Source: Nymphaea colorata | Taxonomy: Eukaryota; Streptophyta; Magnoliopsida; Nymphaeales; Nymphaeaceae | Reading direction: 5' to 3' | Assembly (NCBI RefSeq): GCF_008831285.2 | Contig: NC_045138.2 | Location: 23,223,934 to 23,287,933, forward strand | DNA: 64,000 bases | Shown here: in pieces, positions 25,301-37,815 of the stretch | Position numbering within the stretch: the first letter of the stretch is position 1 | How the letters are laid out: each line of letters begins with the position of its first letter | The notes under the pieces: model-generated | What the model was told of the DNA's origin: nothing | The model's input: the letters and a program-made list of their open reading frames with translations, nothing else | The model's database searches: none | Made by a program: the position numbers and the translations under genes

Positions 25301-28300
25301 TGGGTCCGCGGAGTATCCCTACCCGCGGAGAGGAAGAACCGGCCGCCCGCCCACTCAGTCTGGTACGTTCCTTTCCTTGATCCTTTGGGATGTCCAGAAC
25401 GGCCACGTTCAGCTTCCCGCAAAAGCTGCAGCCAGCACTACCGAGTTCATGAATTTCATTATTATGTTGCTTCCTACTTACCACTAATGTGGTCCATTTG
25501 AAATGTTGCCACTGACAAGGACATAGCCATTACAATCCATCATCATACAAGAACAAGCAAATTACTATTCCTTTAGCTTATGTGAACATTTTTTTGGTAA
25601 TCTTATCTCCTGCATTTCCAAAGTTTTACAAATGCCTTGTGCGTTCTTCTATTCTAAAAAAATCTTGATTCAAAATTAAACATTTTCTCAAATGGGTGTA
25701 AGGTTTGAAACAATGGGTTTAAAAGCAGCATTCAGCATAGAGCATGTACATGTGTATAGGGTTGCACACAAGCTGAGTCGAGTTTAAGTTGGGCAGCTCA
25801 ATCTTGACTCAACTTAGAAAACTCGAGCTGAGTTCCACTTGAACTCGAGTTGAACTCCACAAAATCAGCTCGAGTTCAACTTAACAATGCAACGTCGAGC
25901 TCAAAATCGACTTGCTTAATTATACGAGAAATGGTTTTCTAGAAGAATTAAGCTGTCAACATCTTTTAATGTTCTATAACAGATCCAAAAACAGAGAGCA
26001 GATTGTCAGTGTTGAGCAGCCTCGACATTTACGTACCACGAGACGAGCGATTCGGGCACCTGAAAATGTCCGACTTTCTTGCATATAATTTGAAATTCGT
26101 AGTGCAGTTCCTGGTCCCTGAATTGAAAGCCCTTTTTGACAAGACCCCAGACGAGTTCGACACGTTTCAAGATGTGCTCAATCTTTACGAAGGAGGCATC
26201 AAGCTGCCAGATTCCCCTGCTCTTAAAAAAGTTAAGGACATGATTCCATTGGAGATGATCAAGGAGCTTGTTCGCAGTGACGGGGAACAGCTCCTCAAGT
26301 TCCCCGTGCCTCAAGTGATTCAACGTAGGAAAATTAAACTCAACACGCTAAGTTTAATTTATGGATGTTCCTCCCTTTGAATTTCGTGGTTTCTCATAAT
26401 TTCACTACATTGTTGGACATATAGATGACAAGAGCGCATGGAGGACAGATGAAGAGTTCGCAAGAGAGATGCTTGCCGGAGTTAATCCTGTTGTCATTCG
26501 TGGCCTTGCGGTAAATGATTTGTGTTCAATCCTAGAATAAGTGGTTAAATGGCAAAAGGTATATTTTGTGAGTGTTTCATGAATCTCACTTAAAATGTTT
26601 GCGTAGATTTGTAAAACGCTTGTTCTACTGCTCCATCAATCTACTCAATCTTTGAAATATATTCATGACAGACTCATTAGTGCTCACGCTACCAAGTAAT
26701 CAGTGTCCAGTCAATAAGAATTTATGTATTACTTGTATCTTCACGCTGTTTCAATGGCATTTCTAGTATAGGATACGTGAGATCTCCTTTAGTATCTAAT
26801 AAATTAATAAATATTACCAACTTTTATTGGTGTTTTCGTGGATTTGGAAACAAATTCATTTCCGTTTCGGTTTTGGTTTTGGTTTTGTTCATCCAGGAAT
26901 TCCCTCCAACAAGCAAGCTTGATCCAGCAATTTATGGCCCGCAAAAGAGCACGATAACAGCAGAACACATAGAGAAGTTCCTGCAAGGCTTGACAGTTCA
27001 TGAGGTATTACAGAAACTTTTTTTTTTGGTACATGTATTACAGAAACTTTAGATTCCACTTCATTAAGCTTAACTGTTCATGAACTACCTAGTCACCATA
27101 TTCATCATGGCACAATAAGACCTTATGCTAATGGAACCTATGCTTAGCCTCTTGATAAGTTTTTGCTGCTATGGAGAAGAACATCTATACTTTATTATCA
27201 TGCACAAGACTTCTCAACATAGTTAATCACTTCATTCTTCATGAGAAAACACAGGGACTAGGCTAACGCAGTTTCATTATGTTTTTGTTTCATTAGGCCT
27301 TGAAGAAGCACAGGCTCTTCATCCTGGATCACTATGAGGCGATCATGCCTTATGTTAACCGAATCAACACCACAGGCAACAAGATCTATGCTTCAAGGAC
27401 GCTGCTCTTCCTCAAGAATGATGGCACGTTGACACCCTTGGCGATTGAGCTTTGCTTGCCAAACCAAGAAGGTCAAGACCATGGCGCAGACAGGAAGGTC
27501 TATACTCCAGCAGATGACGGGGTTCAAGGCTCTCTATGGCAACTTGCAAAAGCATATGCTGCTGTTGATGATTCTGGCTACCATCATTTGATAAGTCATT
27601 GGTAATTGACTTAGTTCGTCCTTGAATGTTTTTGCATGTTTTGATAGCTTCTCCAAACTGCCAACACGCATGCATGGCCACATGCACACATATATTTGCC
27701 TTCAAGCAAATGTCACATGAAACAACTGAAATAAAATGCAGGCTGAACACACATGCAACGATGGAGCCATTTGTGATTGCAACCAATAGGCAATTGAGTG
27801 TGATGCATCCGATCTACAAGCTGCTGCAGCCTCATTTCCGGGACACCATGAACATCAACGCGCTTGCGAGACAGATCCTCATCAATGCCGGCGGCTTTCT
27901 CGAGCAGACCGTCTTCCCCGCCAGATATGCCATGGAGATGTCTGCTGTGGTTTACAAGAGCTGGAACTTCACAGAGCAGGGCCTCCCTGCTGATCTTCTC
28001 AAAAGGTATGAATAAGAGAAATAGACAATGGGATTAGATGCATTTAGAGATTTGTTCTATATGTAACCGCAAGAGGTTACTTGATAATAAGAATAATTTG
28101 TAATTATTTTATGAATATATCTTGAAGTAAATTCATGGAAACAGTTACAAACAACTTTCCTTGCCAAATGAGTACTAAAAGAAGTGAGTATAATACTTTC
28201 TCATATTCTCTTGTTTGTGCAGAGGAATCGCCGTGCAAGATTCAAGTAGGCCTCAGGGTCTCCGCCTATTGATCGAGGACTACCCATATGCAGTGGACGG

Positions 28301-28994
28301 CCTGGAAATATGGTTTGCAATCCGGGACTGGGTCCATGACTACTGTTCCATCTACTACAAATCAGACCATGCCATCCAGTCCGATACAGAGCTCCAGGCA
28401 TGGTGGCATGAGGTCCGATACGTTGGACATGGTGACAAAAAGCACGAACCCTGGTGGCCTAAGATGCAAAACCTACATGAGCTCGTCGAGTCATTGACCA
28501 CCATCATCTGGGTCGCATCGGCTCTCCATGCTGCGGTCAACTTTGGCCAATACCCATATGACGGGTTCCTCCTGAGCCGACCAACATTGAGTCGGCGGTT
28601 CATGCCCGAGCCCGGGACGAAGGAGCATGCCGAGTTGGAAAAGGACCCTGACTCGGTCTTCTTGAAGACCATCACTGCCCAGCTGCAAACTCTGCTTGGG
28701 ATCTCAGTGATTGAGGTCTTGTCTAGGCATTCGTCGGACGAGGTCTACCTTGGCCAGAACATTGACAAGGAGTGGAGCGGTGAGGAGGAGGCGATGGCCG
28801 CCTTCCGCCGGTTTGGGGACCGGCTCGTGCATATTGAGAACCAGATAATGCAGATGAATGGTGAATCGGATAAGTGGAAGAACCGGAACGGACCGGTACG
28901 CGTTCCCTACACCCTCTTATATCCAAACACATCTGATTTATCAGGGGTTGGAGGATTGACTGGAAAAGGGATCCCCAACAGTGTCTCCATTTAG
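22310..28994 (+). CDS. LOX: Linoleate 9S-lipoxygenase-type gene (LOX-A), nine exons
   Basis: Adds O2 to linoleic and linolenic acids, the first step of the oxylipin pathway. No clear plastid transit peptide, so a cytosolic 9-LOX is likely. Exons: 22310-22631, 23111-23400, 25122-25362, 25983-26324, 26425-26510, 26897-27004, 27297-27601, 27742-28005, 28223-28994. All introns are GT-AG and the joined frame is open for 909 residues. A PLAT/LH2 domain covers about residues 60-205, with the catalytic domain after it. Iron ligands are His564 and His569 (HWLNTHA), His755 and Asn759 (HAAVN) and the C-terminal Ile909. Ala614 fills the Coffa site (S product). Thr621-Val622 is the pattern typical of 9-LOX. 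In-frame indels against LOX-B begin at this ATG, which supports it, but Met57 (22478) would give the usual 853-residue length. Product specificity is inferred. Confidence 0.95.
23526..24980. mobile_element. Ancient hAT-like insertion in LOX-A intron 2
   Basis: The left end CAGTGGCAGAGCC and a right end GGCTCTGTCTTTCAGTG are nearly inverted copies, of the CAG(N)GGCGGAGCC type seen in plant hAT elements. LOX-B intron 2 carries the same block, with right end GGCTCTGCCTTTCAGTG near 40451-40467 matching the left end better. The insertion therefore predates the gene duplication. No transposase and no clear target duplication are visible. Confidence 0.4.
25755..25925. mobile_element. Fragment of GAGCTCGAGTT-rich MITE in LOX-A intron 3
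   Basis: Begins AGGGTTGCACACAAGCTGAGTCGAG and is full of CTCGAGTT variants, like the complete element at 46301-46710, which begins AGGGCTGCACAACGAGTCG. Only one end is recognisable. LOX-B intron 3 does not show it. Confidence 0.5.
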
Positions 28995-29590
28995 AGAATG
29001 CATCCAATTCTACGCTTTTTGGAGTGTAATTTGGTTAAAGGTTATGTGTCCCCTAAAAACAAGGTTCATGGGTTCTTGAATTTATGAATGTATTATTTTG
29101 TAATAAAGGAGGGCACAGAGAAGCGAAGAATTCTGCAGAAAGTTATGCATTCTCTTGTGTTATTGATGTGTCCTCCGAATTCAAGTGGCCATTGTATTTT
29201 GGGTTTTCTTTGTCTTCAATAAATCGATCAATTCCACGATTTGTGCACCAAAACCATGTTGGGCTGTAAAATTTGCAGTCCATTACAAGGACGTGCTGGG
29301 AGAAATAGTGGTTTTAGTTTTGGGATTTGGATTTTATATATATACTATGAAATCCAACAAAAGAAAGAATTTATAACTAAATTATATATATATATATAGA
29401 ACAAGGGACGGAGACACACTAAAACAATATATGTATTAGATATACATGCAACACATTTGGCTTAATTAAAGTGCTTCTTTGTGCCAGGAGTAGGGATGCC
29501 GATATATCCAATAGAATATGAAAAAAAAGTTAGTATCCGCTCCAATTTACTTTTACACAAATATTCTACATCTAATGCTCTTATATTTTG
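28995..29590 (+). terminator. LOX-A 3' UTR and polyadenylation region
   Basis: AATAAA occurs at 29102-29107 and at 29218-29223. Both have matching positions after LOX-B (45218-45223 and 45339-45344), so this is the likely 3' end region. Similarity to the LOX-B flank continues past 29480 (ATTTGGCTTAATTAAAGTGC). Confidence 0.6.
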
Positions 29591-31876
29591 AAAATAAAAT
29601 TAAAAATAAAATATGGATTATAGATTTTGACTGGATAATGGATAAATGAAGACCTGGAATCCAAAGTCCAGAAAGATTGAACACTAGATTTCATATTAAG
29701 TGGAGTATTCATTAGACAAGCCATTCAGTGTTCAAATTTGAAATAATTATAGCAAAAATGGATGGAAAATAGTTAGGTAGTGGTAGGCAAATATTTGGAA
29801 AATTGTTAGGAAACAGTTGGAATATGATCAGAAATTATCGAAAAGTAACTAAAAAATAAATAAAGAACGATTACAAAATGAGTTGAAACAAGGGACTTTC
29901 AATGATTAAAATTTAAAATGTACAAATTGAAAAATTTGTTCCACAGAGAATCGGGTATTTTGATTTGGTGTAGGTTCTATCTACTTGTTTTTATTAAAAG
30001 TATGATTTAATTTTAATAATCGTTTAATAAAAATACATAATATTTATTATTTTGATTAATATTGTCTAGAATCGTTGGTTGTGAATGTGATTGGATCTTT
30101 AGTTTATCTTGAGAAAGTTTGGTAGCTGTTCCTTATGAATCTATGATCATTTTGAAAAGGTTGATAATTTGACTTTGTGGTTATTTTTGAGAAAATGGAT
30201 AACTGGGTTTCGTCTTTTTGGGCAATTTTGAAAAAAGGCTGTTTGGATTGTTGACACCATTTTCAAATAGTGGTTTGGTTGAGTATCCTAAAAAGAATTT
30301 GACCTGACTTGTTTGCTACTTGATGGTTAGATATTCTTGGATCACTTTAAAATGATTGAGATAATTCTGACGCACTGCTAACCCTTGATTTTGAATATTC
30401 TGCCTAAAAGCTTGTTTTAAAAATAAAATGATGATTTGTGAAATAGTAAGCATGAAGTTAATAAAAAGGGTATTCAATAATGCCTTGTAATTGATTTTCT
30501 GATAAGCATAGGCTGGATATCAATTTTCTTAACTAAATATAATGATTAAACATAATCTGAATTGAGGTAGATGGACAAAAATTAACTTAGGCATTTATAA
30601 TAGTTGAAATCATATGTCTAGGTGTTGTACCTCTAAAAAAGGAGCACTGATATGCAAGTTGAAGCATAGTGGGGATATCATATTGAAACATTGAAAGTAG
30701 GTATCTTTGGGTGGATAAGGGGAACCGTGGATGTTTATGCTATTTCTTTGTTGGGTATTAGGATGAAATAATTCTCTTGTTTACCCAACAAAGTATATAA
30801 TTACAAGGTCGAGCTGAGAATGTTTGGCAATAGTTTTGGTTTCATTTGCACAAGTTCGTTTAGTATGTTTTGATTTTTGAAGCCATAGCCCTTTCAACAA
30901 TGGGATGGACTCAATCCATTCATCCCTCAAGGTTTTCTTCCCATAAGAGTTTTGGAGATAAGGGAGTAGGCCATGGTAGTTCAATTCAACCTACTTTTCT
31001 TAGGGAGGGTTATGTGGGCCAGGGAGAAAACCCAAATGGATATGCAGAGTGGTGGATATGGAAGGTCATCACCAGGGAGGGAAAGTTGTGTGCATCGTGC
31101 ACAATATGCAGTAAAGTAGGGAAGGACATTTTAGTAATGTGTTAAAGAGAAATCTCTTCTATAGTCTTTTTACTTTACTGTATGGTGCATATAACCAGGT
31201 TCGATTACCAGGAGGGCATAGCGATGCGATTCTGGGCGAGAGAGACATCCAATATTGAGAATGAAGATGCAAGCAACCTTCTTCCCTTAGATGTGCAGGT
31301 GGTGAACAAGAGGGCCTGAATTTACTTACCAGAGGAACGTTACAAACCTATGGCTTCACTGTTTTGGTATGCAGCAAATCGACCATTTTATGGGTCTAAC
31401 CTACCAGGTGCGTATTGACTATTCGTTCACTTTTTTAATTGAGTTACTTAAGGTAGCGAAAGTTTGGCACCACTAGGATCAAATCTCTGATCAAATACCA
31501 ACATGATCGGGTCTGTAGGAGCTTTTGAAGCTCCAACGCTGAACAAAAGTGTCGCTACTATCATCTACACAAAGCAAAATCGTCGACTCATATGATCAAT
31601 GGGATACAAAATTGTTGCCGCTACCACCGACACGGTAATATTCATCGAGCTGAATCAGCAACCAGACCTTCGCCGACGCCATTTGAGACATGTTTTTCAC
31701 ATCGGAGCCACTGATTTTCGATGCAAAAGCAGGCTCAGTGTTAGGTTCACTTCTTTCCAAAGAGAAATCCTCACGTGGATTTTGCAAGGATCGAGACTAT
31801 AGCTCCCGCTGGCAAACTTCAAGATTTGTTTGGATGCAGTAAAGTATTTGTTTTTTTTATCTTTTTTTTAGAGCCG
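29590..31876. repeat. Downstream part of duplication, copy A
   Basis: Matches 48040-50446. No intact gene. A segment at about 31190-31415 is well kept between copies and ends CTACCAG/GTGCGT (CTACCAG/GTAAGT in copy B), like an exon with a donor site. Its reading frame is interrupted in both copies, and I do not recognise a product. Confidence 0.7.
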
Positions 31877-33716
31877 CCCTAACTCATTTTGATCTTCCTA
31901 CTCCGTATCTTCTAACCAACAAAAAGGAAAGAATAATTGATAGAAAGATTCCTCTTACAACTATTTAACTGGAGTAGCTTAGGTAACATGAGCCAAATAT
32001 AATTTTTCAAAACTTTTATGTAGGATAAATGTATTTTTTAAATTTACGTGAATTTTTTTTTTTTTTAATTGAGGGAGGTAGGCCAGATCTCTCCCGTTGG
32101 ATCCGCCCCTGTCCACAGGGCTCAATTTGGATGACAGGCCCTCTACCTAGCCACATCAGTCTAAGCTCAACATCAAAAGGTAGAAGGAGAAAATATATTT
32201 CATATCAAATATGTTTTCAAGTTCAATAAAAAATATGTAATATATTTCCTACTTTTTCTTCGGCCGGCCATCCGACTTTTAGGAAGTCTTTTTATTTGTT
32301 TTTTTCATAGATTCAATAATGATGTGCTTCGTATCATGTCTAGATTCAAAATATGGTGAGAATTTAACATATTGTCTGGTGTAAATATGATGTACTTTAA
32401 CTACACACACAGACAAAGAGATGTGAACATTGCGCTAAGAAATATAAGGATTATAAGCACCAATATAGGCCGCCTTGGGGATTGAATTTGAAATGTGGCT
32501 GCCCATATGAAGTGCTAGGGTTGCAGTTAGAGAGCTATAATCCTCGTGAAAAGAAATTGGGTCGTGTTTGATTTCAGATCAACGGTGATGTAAGATCACC
32601 ACAGATTTTAGATCACGGTTTTGAGGTCTGATTCAACACGTCCATTGGATCTCAAATCTACGTCTCGTGAATTTGAGATCCAACTTCGAGATTTCAGCTA
32701 TTGTGGATTTTTTATCCTCTCGGGTAAGCCTTGGGCACCAGGTTGGGCCGCCGCCAGGTACTCAGTACCTAGCCCGACTCAAGCCCGAGCCCGGGCCCTG
32801 AAATAGTGACTATTGGGCTTATTTTAACGGGCCCGGCCCGGCCCGATAATTAACGGGCCCAGCTCGGGCCTGCGACTGTGATCGTCGGGGGCCCGATAAG
32901 CCTCAAAAAAAATTTAAAAATATATTTTATGAGAATTATCAACATTTGTCCGGTCGCAACACTTGGAAAATTATCAAAATTCACCAACAACTTCGATTAC
33001 TCTGAAAATTGGACAGGAGCTAGATGTCGGGGTAAGGATTGGATGCCCTTCGTTTGAGCTCTAGATCAGCACCAAGGAGGAATCGCGTGCAGATTTCTGC
33101 TCCATTGCGTCTGACTGTTTTTCTGCTCCATTGCGTCTGACTGTTTTTCTTGAAGACTGTTCTTCAGGTTCCTCGACAGATTTGGTGATTTTAGCCAATA
33201 TAGTAGAACAAATCACCAGATATCAATCGGAACCCAATTTATGTACAAAATTGGGGAAACGGTGCCGAGGCCGCGATTTGATCTTGAGCGCCGCCAAATT
33301 CCACCCATTTCCGTTTTGCTCCGATCAACTGGGCAGATGAACACCTATTGCACTCAAACTTCTCCAGATTGCTCGTGTGGATGTTACGAGGATAACAAGC
33401 TGGTATGATTGCTCAGATTCTGTCCACGGCGCTGACAACGATCTTTCTGAGAGAGAGAACTGTGATCGTCAGGCCGAGCCTCGGGCATAAACTGAAGCCC
33501 GAGACCCGATATTACATGGGCCTGGCCCGGCCCATTTAGAAATGGGCCGGCCTCGGACTGGCCCGTTTCTAATGCCGGCTTCAATTTTTACATTTTTATC
33601 TGTGGTGTTTGTCCTTCATTTTCTTTTCTCTCCTCTCATCCTCTTTATTGTGTGCTCCTTTTCTCTTCTCTCTCTATAAAAATCTTGCCTGGCTGAACAA
33701 TATTTGCGACATTTTC
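31877..33716. other. Spacer between the two duplicated segments
   Basis: No gene is visible. It includes a GC-rich element from about 32720 to 33580 with GGGCCCGGCCC runs near both ends and a hairpin at 33527-33550 (arms CCGGCCCATTT and AAATGGGCCGG, two-base loop). Also present is a short direct repeat of TTTTTCTGCTCCATTGCGTCTGACTG near 33095-33145. The exact ends of the GC-rich element are uncertain. Confidence 0.5.
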
Positions 33717-34166
33717 TTTCATCTTGGAAAAACATATTTCTTTCTGGTTGATTGTCAAGTATTCTGACATAAATCTTCCATCTATGCAGTCAGTTTTATG
33801 AAAAACACTCATATATATATATATATGAATTTTATATATTTGGTTTTGTTTCCCCTCAAGGAATGTGTCTTGAAACTTATGTCGATACAAAGTGGAAAAA
33901 AGATGCAACATACTCCAACTAGGTCCTGCTCAAGAATCTATAGGCGCGAGGAACTTTTATTTTTGTTCAAATGTATATTTGTTAGGTGCACGCACACCCT
34001 ATACACCAAATCAATCTCGGAATAGTACGAGACGTTTTAAATTGGAATCGATACGGAGAAGCTTCGTCAGCAGTACCACCTCTCAGTGAACTCGGACAGA
34101 AACATCGGAGACAGAGAGAGAGTAATGTCTGAACTCAGAGAAAAAGAGGGGAAAAGCAAAAGCTCC

Positions 34167-34172
34167 TTGACC
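34167..34172 (+). promoter_or_regulatory. Single W-box core upstream of LOX-B
   Basis: TTGACC, the only W-box core found in the proximal LOX-B promoter. The counterpart of the first LOX-A box is broken here: ACCACC is followed directly by TCTCAGTGAACTCGG near 34074, without the TTGACC bases. Confidence 0.5.
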
Positions 34173-34175
34173 ATT

Positions 34176-34295
34176 TAAGGCCTGAATTCTCAGAAGGCGA
34201 GAGAGAGACAGAGAGAGGGATCCTTTGCCAAGAAGTAAGGCCTGAATTCTCAGAAGGCGAGAGAGAGAGAGAGAGAGTGACAAAGAGAGGGATCC
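34176..34295 (+). repeat. 60-bp tandem duplication in LOX-B promoter
   Basis: TAAGGCCTGAATTCTCAGAA begins at 34176 and again at 34236, a period of 60 bases, with GA-rich sequence and GGATCCTTT in each unit. It differs in position and length from the 197-base duplication in the LOX-A promoter, so the two arose separately. Confidence 0.9.
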
Positions 34296-34388
34296 TTTTC
34301 CAAGAAGGAGTTGAAGATTTCTCCTCTTGTGGTTACGAGGCAGCCGATCTGGGGAAGTAATCTCCGATCAGCTCTCCGTTGCTAGCTG

Positions 34389-34396
34389 TATTTAAA
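34389..34396 (+). promoter_or_regulatory. TATA-like box of LOX-B
   Basis: TATTTAAA, 32 bases before the first ATG at 34421 and matching the LOX-A box. Confidence 0.5.
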
Positions 34397-34420
34397 GGAC
34401 CTCGACGCGGCGGCGGGAAG

Positions 34421-37400
34421 ATGGGGTACAGCAAACAACAAGAGCAGGCAAGCACTTCATCCATAGCCAACCACATAGGGACGGCGTCGGAGACGGAAAA
34501 GGCTTCCTGCCTTTCGTTTCTAGGCGCCGGATTGCAGGCGGTGTGCTGCGGAGGGAGCAAGAGTAAGAAGAAGAAGGAGACGAAGATGGGGAATATCAGA
34601 GTGGAGGCAGTGGTGGTGCTGCAGATGAAGAACGTGCTCGATTTCAACGACTTCCACGCGTCGTTGCACGACGGGTTCAAGGAACTGCTGGGCCACCGCG
34701 TCTCCCTCCAGCTCGTCAGCGCCGTCCAGGCCGATCCCGGTGAGCTCTTCCCTCCCCTTCTTCTTCCTTCCTCTAAATTTCCTCTCCCGTCTCTGTTCAT
34801 TTCTATGCCTCATCTTTTCGCCCTTCCGTCTCTTTAAGCAATTCTTTCATTTCATTTCTTATAGCCTTTTGCCTCGCGTCTGGGATCATTTTCGTTCTTC
34901 TTTGCTTTTACTGTTCCCGCGTTTCCTTCTCCGTCTTAAACTCTGTTGGCCTTTGCTTTCACTTCTGCGTTCTGCTCGTCTTCCTCATTTACAGTTATGT
35001 AAATGGGGCATGGAGGACCGATTTTTCAGAGAGAAAGAGAGAGAGATAGAAAGAACATCTATATGACACCGGTCGTCTGCAGTTGGTGTTTTCCTCTAGA
35101 TAAACTATTTTCTGGTCTCTTAGACTTCAGATATTTACTCCTTTTTACAGAGAGGAAGGGAGAGAGTGAAGGGGCTGTGGATGAATGGCAGACATGGATG
35201 CTGGTGCATGTGAATTATATGAAGTGCATTAAGCAGTCATAAATGCTGGCTTCCTCATTTGCCAGTTCATGGCGGCCACATAATTTTCTTTTCTCTCTCC
35301 CTCTGTTTCTCCACTTTGCGGTGTACACAATGCATTTCAAAGGCCAGCCTGATGCCCACTTTAGGAAAATCATTCCTGCTTGTCTTTTCGTTATCGGAAC
35401 TTTCTTCCATGGCATTCGAAGGGGCGCTCAGGATCTATCTTGACTCCTCCTGAGCCGATGATGTGCGCCTCCTCTGCCCTTTCACAACTCCATCCTCACA
35501 CCTCCTCTGCCCTTTCACAACTCCATCCTCGCACCATCCACTAGTAAGTAGCAGTCGCGAACAAGACGACACACCTTTTAACATCCAACGGCCGGACCAG
35601 CTGTGCTAGATACCTTGTAGGATTCATGAAACAGAGACAACCCAAGTTCCATAGAAACGAAGAAAACTTGGAATATAAGAGAACCTCTCTTAATTTTCTT
35701 TTTCATTGAGTTTAGGTTTGAATTTGCATAAAAAGGTGTATTCATGTCTAAGGTCCGATTGAGAAAAAAAAGAAGTTTACCTTAAACCCATCGTTTTCAA
35801 CTCGTTATTTTAACGTATTTACCATTTTTTTAATATTCATTCTCATGGGGCAGCATTATTGGTGTTGAGTTTAGGTGTTTTGAAGATTAGGGGGAAGATG
35901 ATATTATTGGTGATGTGTGATTGGCTATTTATGACAGTAGGTCATTCAGTGGTCCCTTTTCATTAGAAAATTGATCATGACGGCATTGATACGATACGAC
36001 CCTGACCGAACCAGATGGTCCAGACCCTATTGAGATTGGTAATTTTCCCTTTTGTGAAGGGCAATTATGTCTTTTAAAGAAGATTTTCCATTTTGTCCTT
36101 GTAAGGTATTAAAGTGGTTGTTAATTTGATAATTGTCCTTTGGACAGCAAAAAGTAAATGCACAATTCAAAGCAGCCCTGAGCTTCAGCCTTTACAGTAT
36201 ATTTACCCCCACCTCCTCTCCCTAATTTTGTCCTTCCGATGATTGAAGTTCTTACTTTTATATGTGTATAACTAATATTTTTTCAATAAATTGAACGAAA
36301 ATTAAGGGCCTAATGAGGGCCTTTTGTTTGCATAAACCTAGAAGTAGTGAGTAGATGTGCAAATTATCTTTTGTTTGCCTATTTTGATTGCCAAATTCAT
36401 TCATCACTTTTTCTATGGCTTGTTTTAACCACTATTGGTAGCTTTTTGTTTGTCTGAGGGTTAGCAAAGTAGACGCTTCTTTTGCTTGGAGAATGCTTAT
36501 GCAGCAACCTGTTTCCTTTATTTTTGAAAAATCTAAAGTTGTTTATGTAATTCAATTACAAGAAGTTGGACCTTTAGAGAGACTAATTCATGCTTCACAG
36601 AAACCTCTAGATAAACATCTTGAGGGGACAAAGGTGCAGGGGCGGAGCCAGGATTTTTTTTAAGGTCGGGTCAAGACGATTTGCGGGCCAAGTCAGGGTC
36701 GGGCCAAGAGAAGCAACAACGAGGAGCAACCGGTCGGGCCAAACTAAAAAAATTTGATTTTTTCAATATAAAAAAAAAAATTTGTCGAGCGGCCCCCTCC
36801 CTCCGCCCCTGCAAAGGTGTTGAGTAAAAGGTTCGGACCTGTATGGGTCTTCTCCGCTCATCCAAAAACAATTAAAGAAAAAATTGTCGTCGATAAATAT
36901 GAAGTGAAGATCAATGTATCAGTGACACTGACGCTCGGGGATGCATTTGATCAAGAATATATTATTTAAGAAGTTTAAGCAGAGAAGATGAGAGGAATCT
37001 CATTGATTTGAAAAAATTTTTAGTGAATGGACAAGCGTGTTGGCCTCTGAATCATATAGTTGGCTGACCCGACGGAAAACTTGGCCACGTGTCAAGGTTG
37101 GTTCGGCCAGCTCCTGACTCATCCTGACTCACCCCTATCATGACATGACTCGGCGTGACTCTGCATTGACTCGTCTTGACTCATCCGATTCAGGTTATTT
37201 TTAAACCCACTCGATTGAGTCGACCTGGTGGCCCGGTCATCAGCCGATTTGAGTTCGAATCACGGTTTGGCGACTATGCTTCTAAATACGCTTTTAAAAA
37301 AAAGAACTTCTTGTGTTTTTATTCTCCATGTTTGCTCAATTTATTACTTCAAAGTTGGTGAAAAGAAAGCCCGTCCATGGGGAGGGGGAAAAATGAGAAG

Positions 37401-37740
37401 GAAGACCATATTCCTCGAAGTTTCATGGCCGGCTTTTCAAGCCCGTCCATGGGGATAAATTAGCTTTGGTGTTTGGGTGGCTTGTCAAAAGCTCATTGTG
37501 CCCGAAAAAAATATGAGAGGCGAGGATAAAAATATGAGAGGCCAGGATTTTTAGGCCCTTCGTTAAGATTGAGTTTTGTCAAAACTGGGCTTTTGAGAGT
37601 CCTTTTGAGATTACCCAAACATACACAAAAGTGAATTTTGGAACCAAAACACTGTTTTGCCTCCAAAACCCAGTTTTGGGCTGTCATTCAAACAGCCCTT
37701 AAGGCTTGTAAGAAACAGGTAGAACCACTCTTCACACACA

Positions 37741-37815
<75 letters not shown>

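Larger units (their letters stand above)
20967..31876 (+). repeat. Segmental duplication, copy A (contains LOX-A)
   Basis: Homologous to 33717-50446 in the same orientation. It starts near the TTCTGACATAAATNTTCCATCTATGCA segment (about 20999, matching 33761). It ends near the shared AGAGCCG at about 31870 (matching about 50440). It carries the promoter, the whole lipoxygenase gene and about 2.9 kb of downstream sequence. Copy B is longer (16.7 against 10.9 kb) because of sequence in introns 1, 3 and 5 and 2.3 kb downstream that is absent here. Confidence 0.85.

Noticed and set aside
28355-29007. Minus-strand open frames opposite the last LOX-A exon (also 44328-45059 in LOX-B)
   Set aside because: They mirror a constrained coding exon on the other strand and do not match known proteins.
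34333-34813. Minus-strand open frames opposite LOX-B exon 1
   Set aside because: They are shadows of the LOX exon, and no independent gene signal is seen.
37058-37300. Possible tRNA-derived SINE in LOX-B intron 1, with a GAGTTCGAATC box
   Set aside because: The B-box-like word is good, but no convincing A box, poly-A tail or target duplication could be found.
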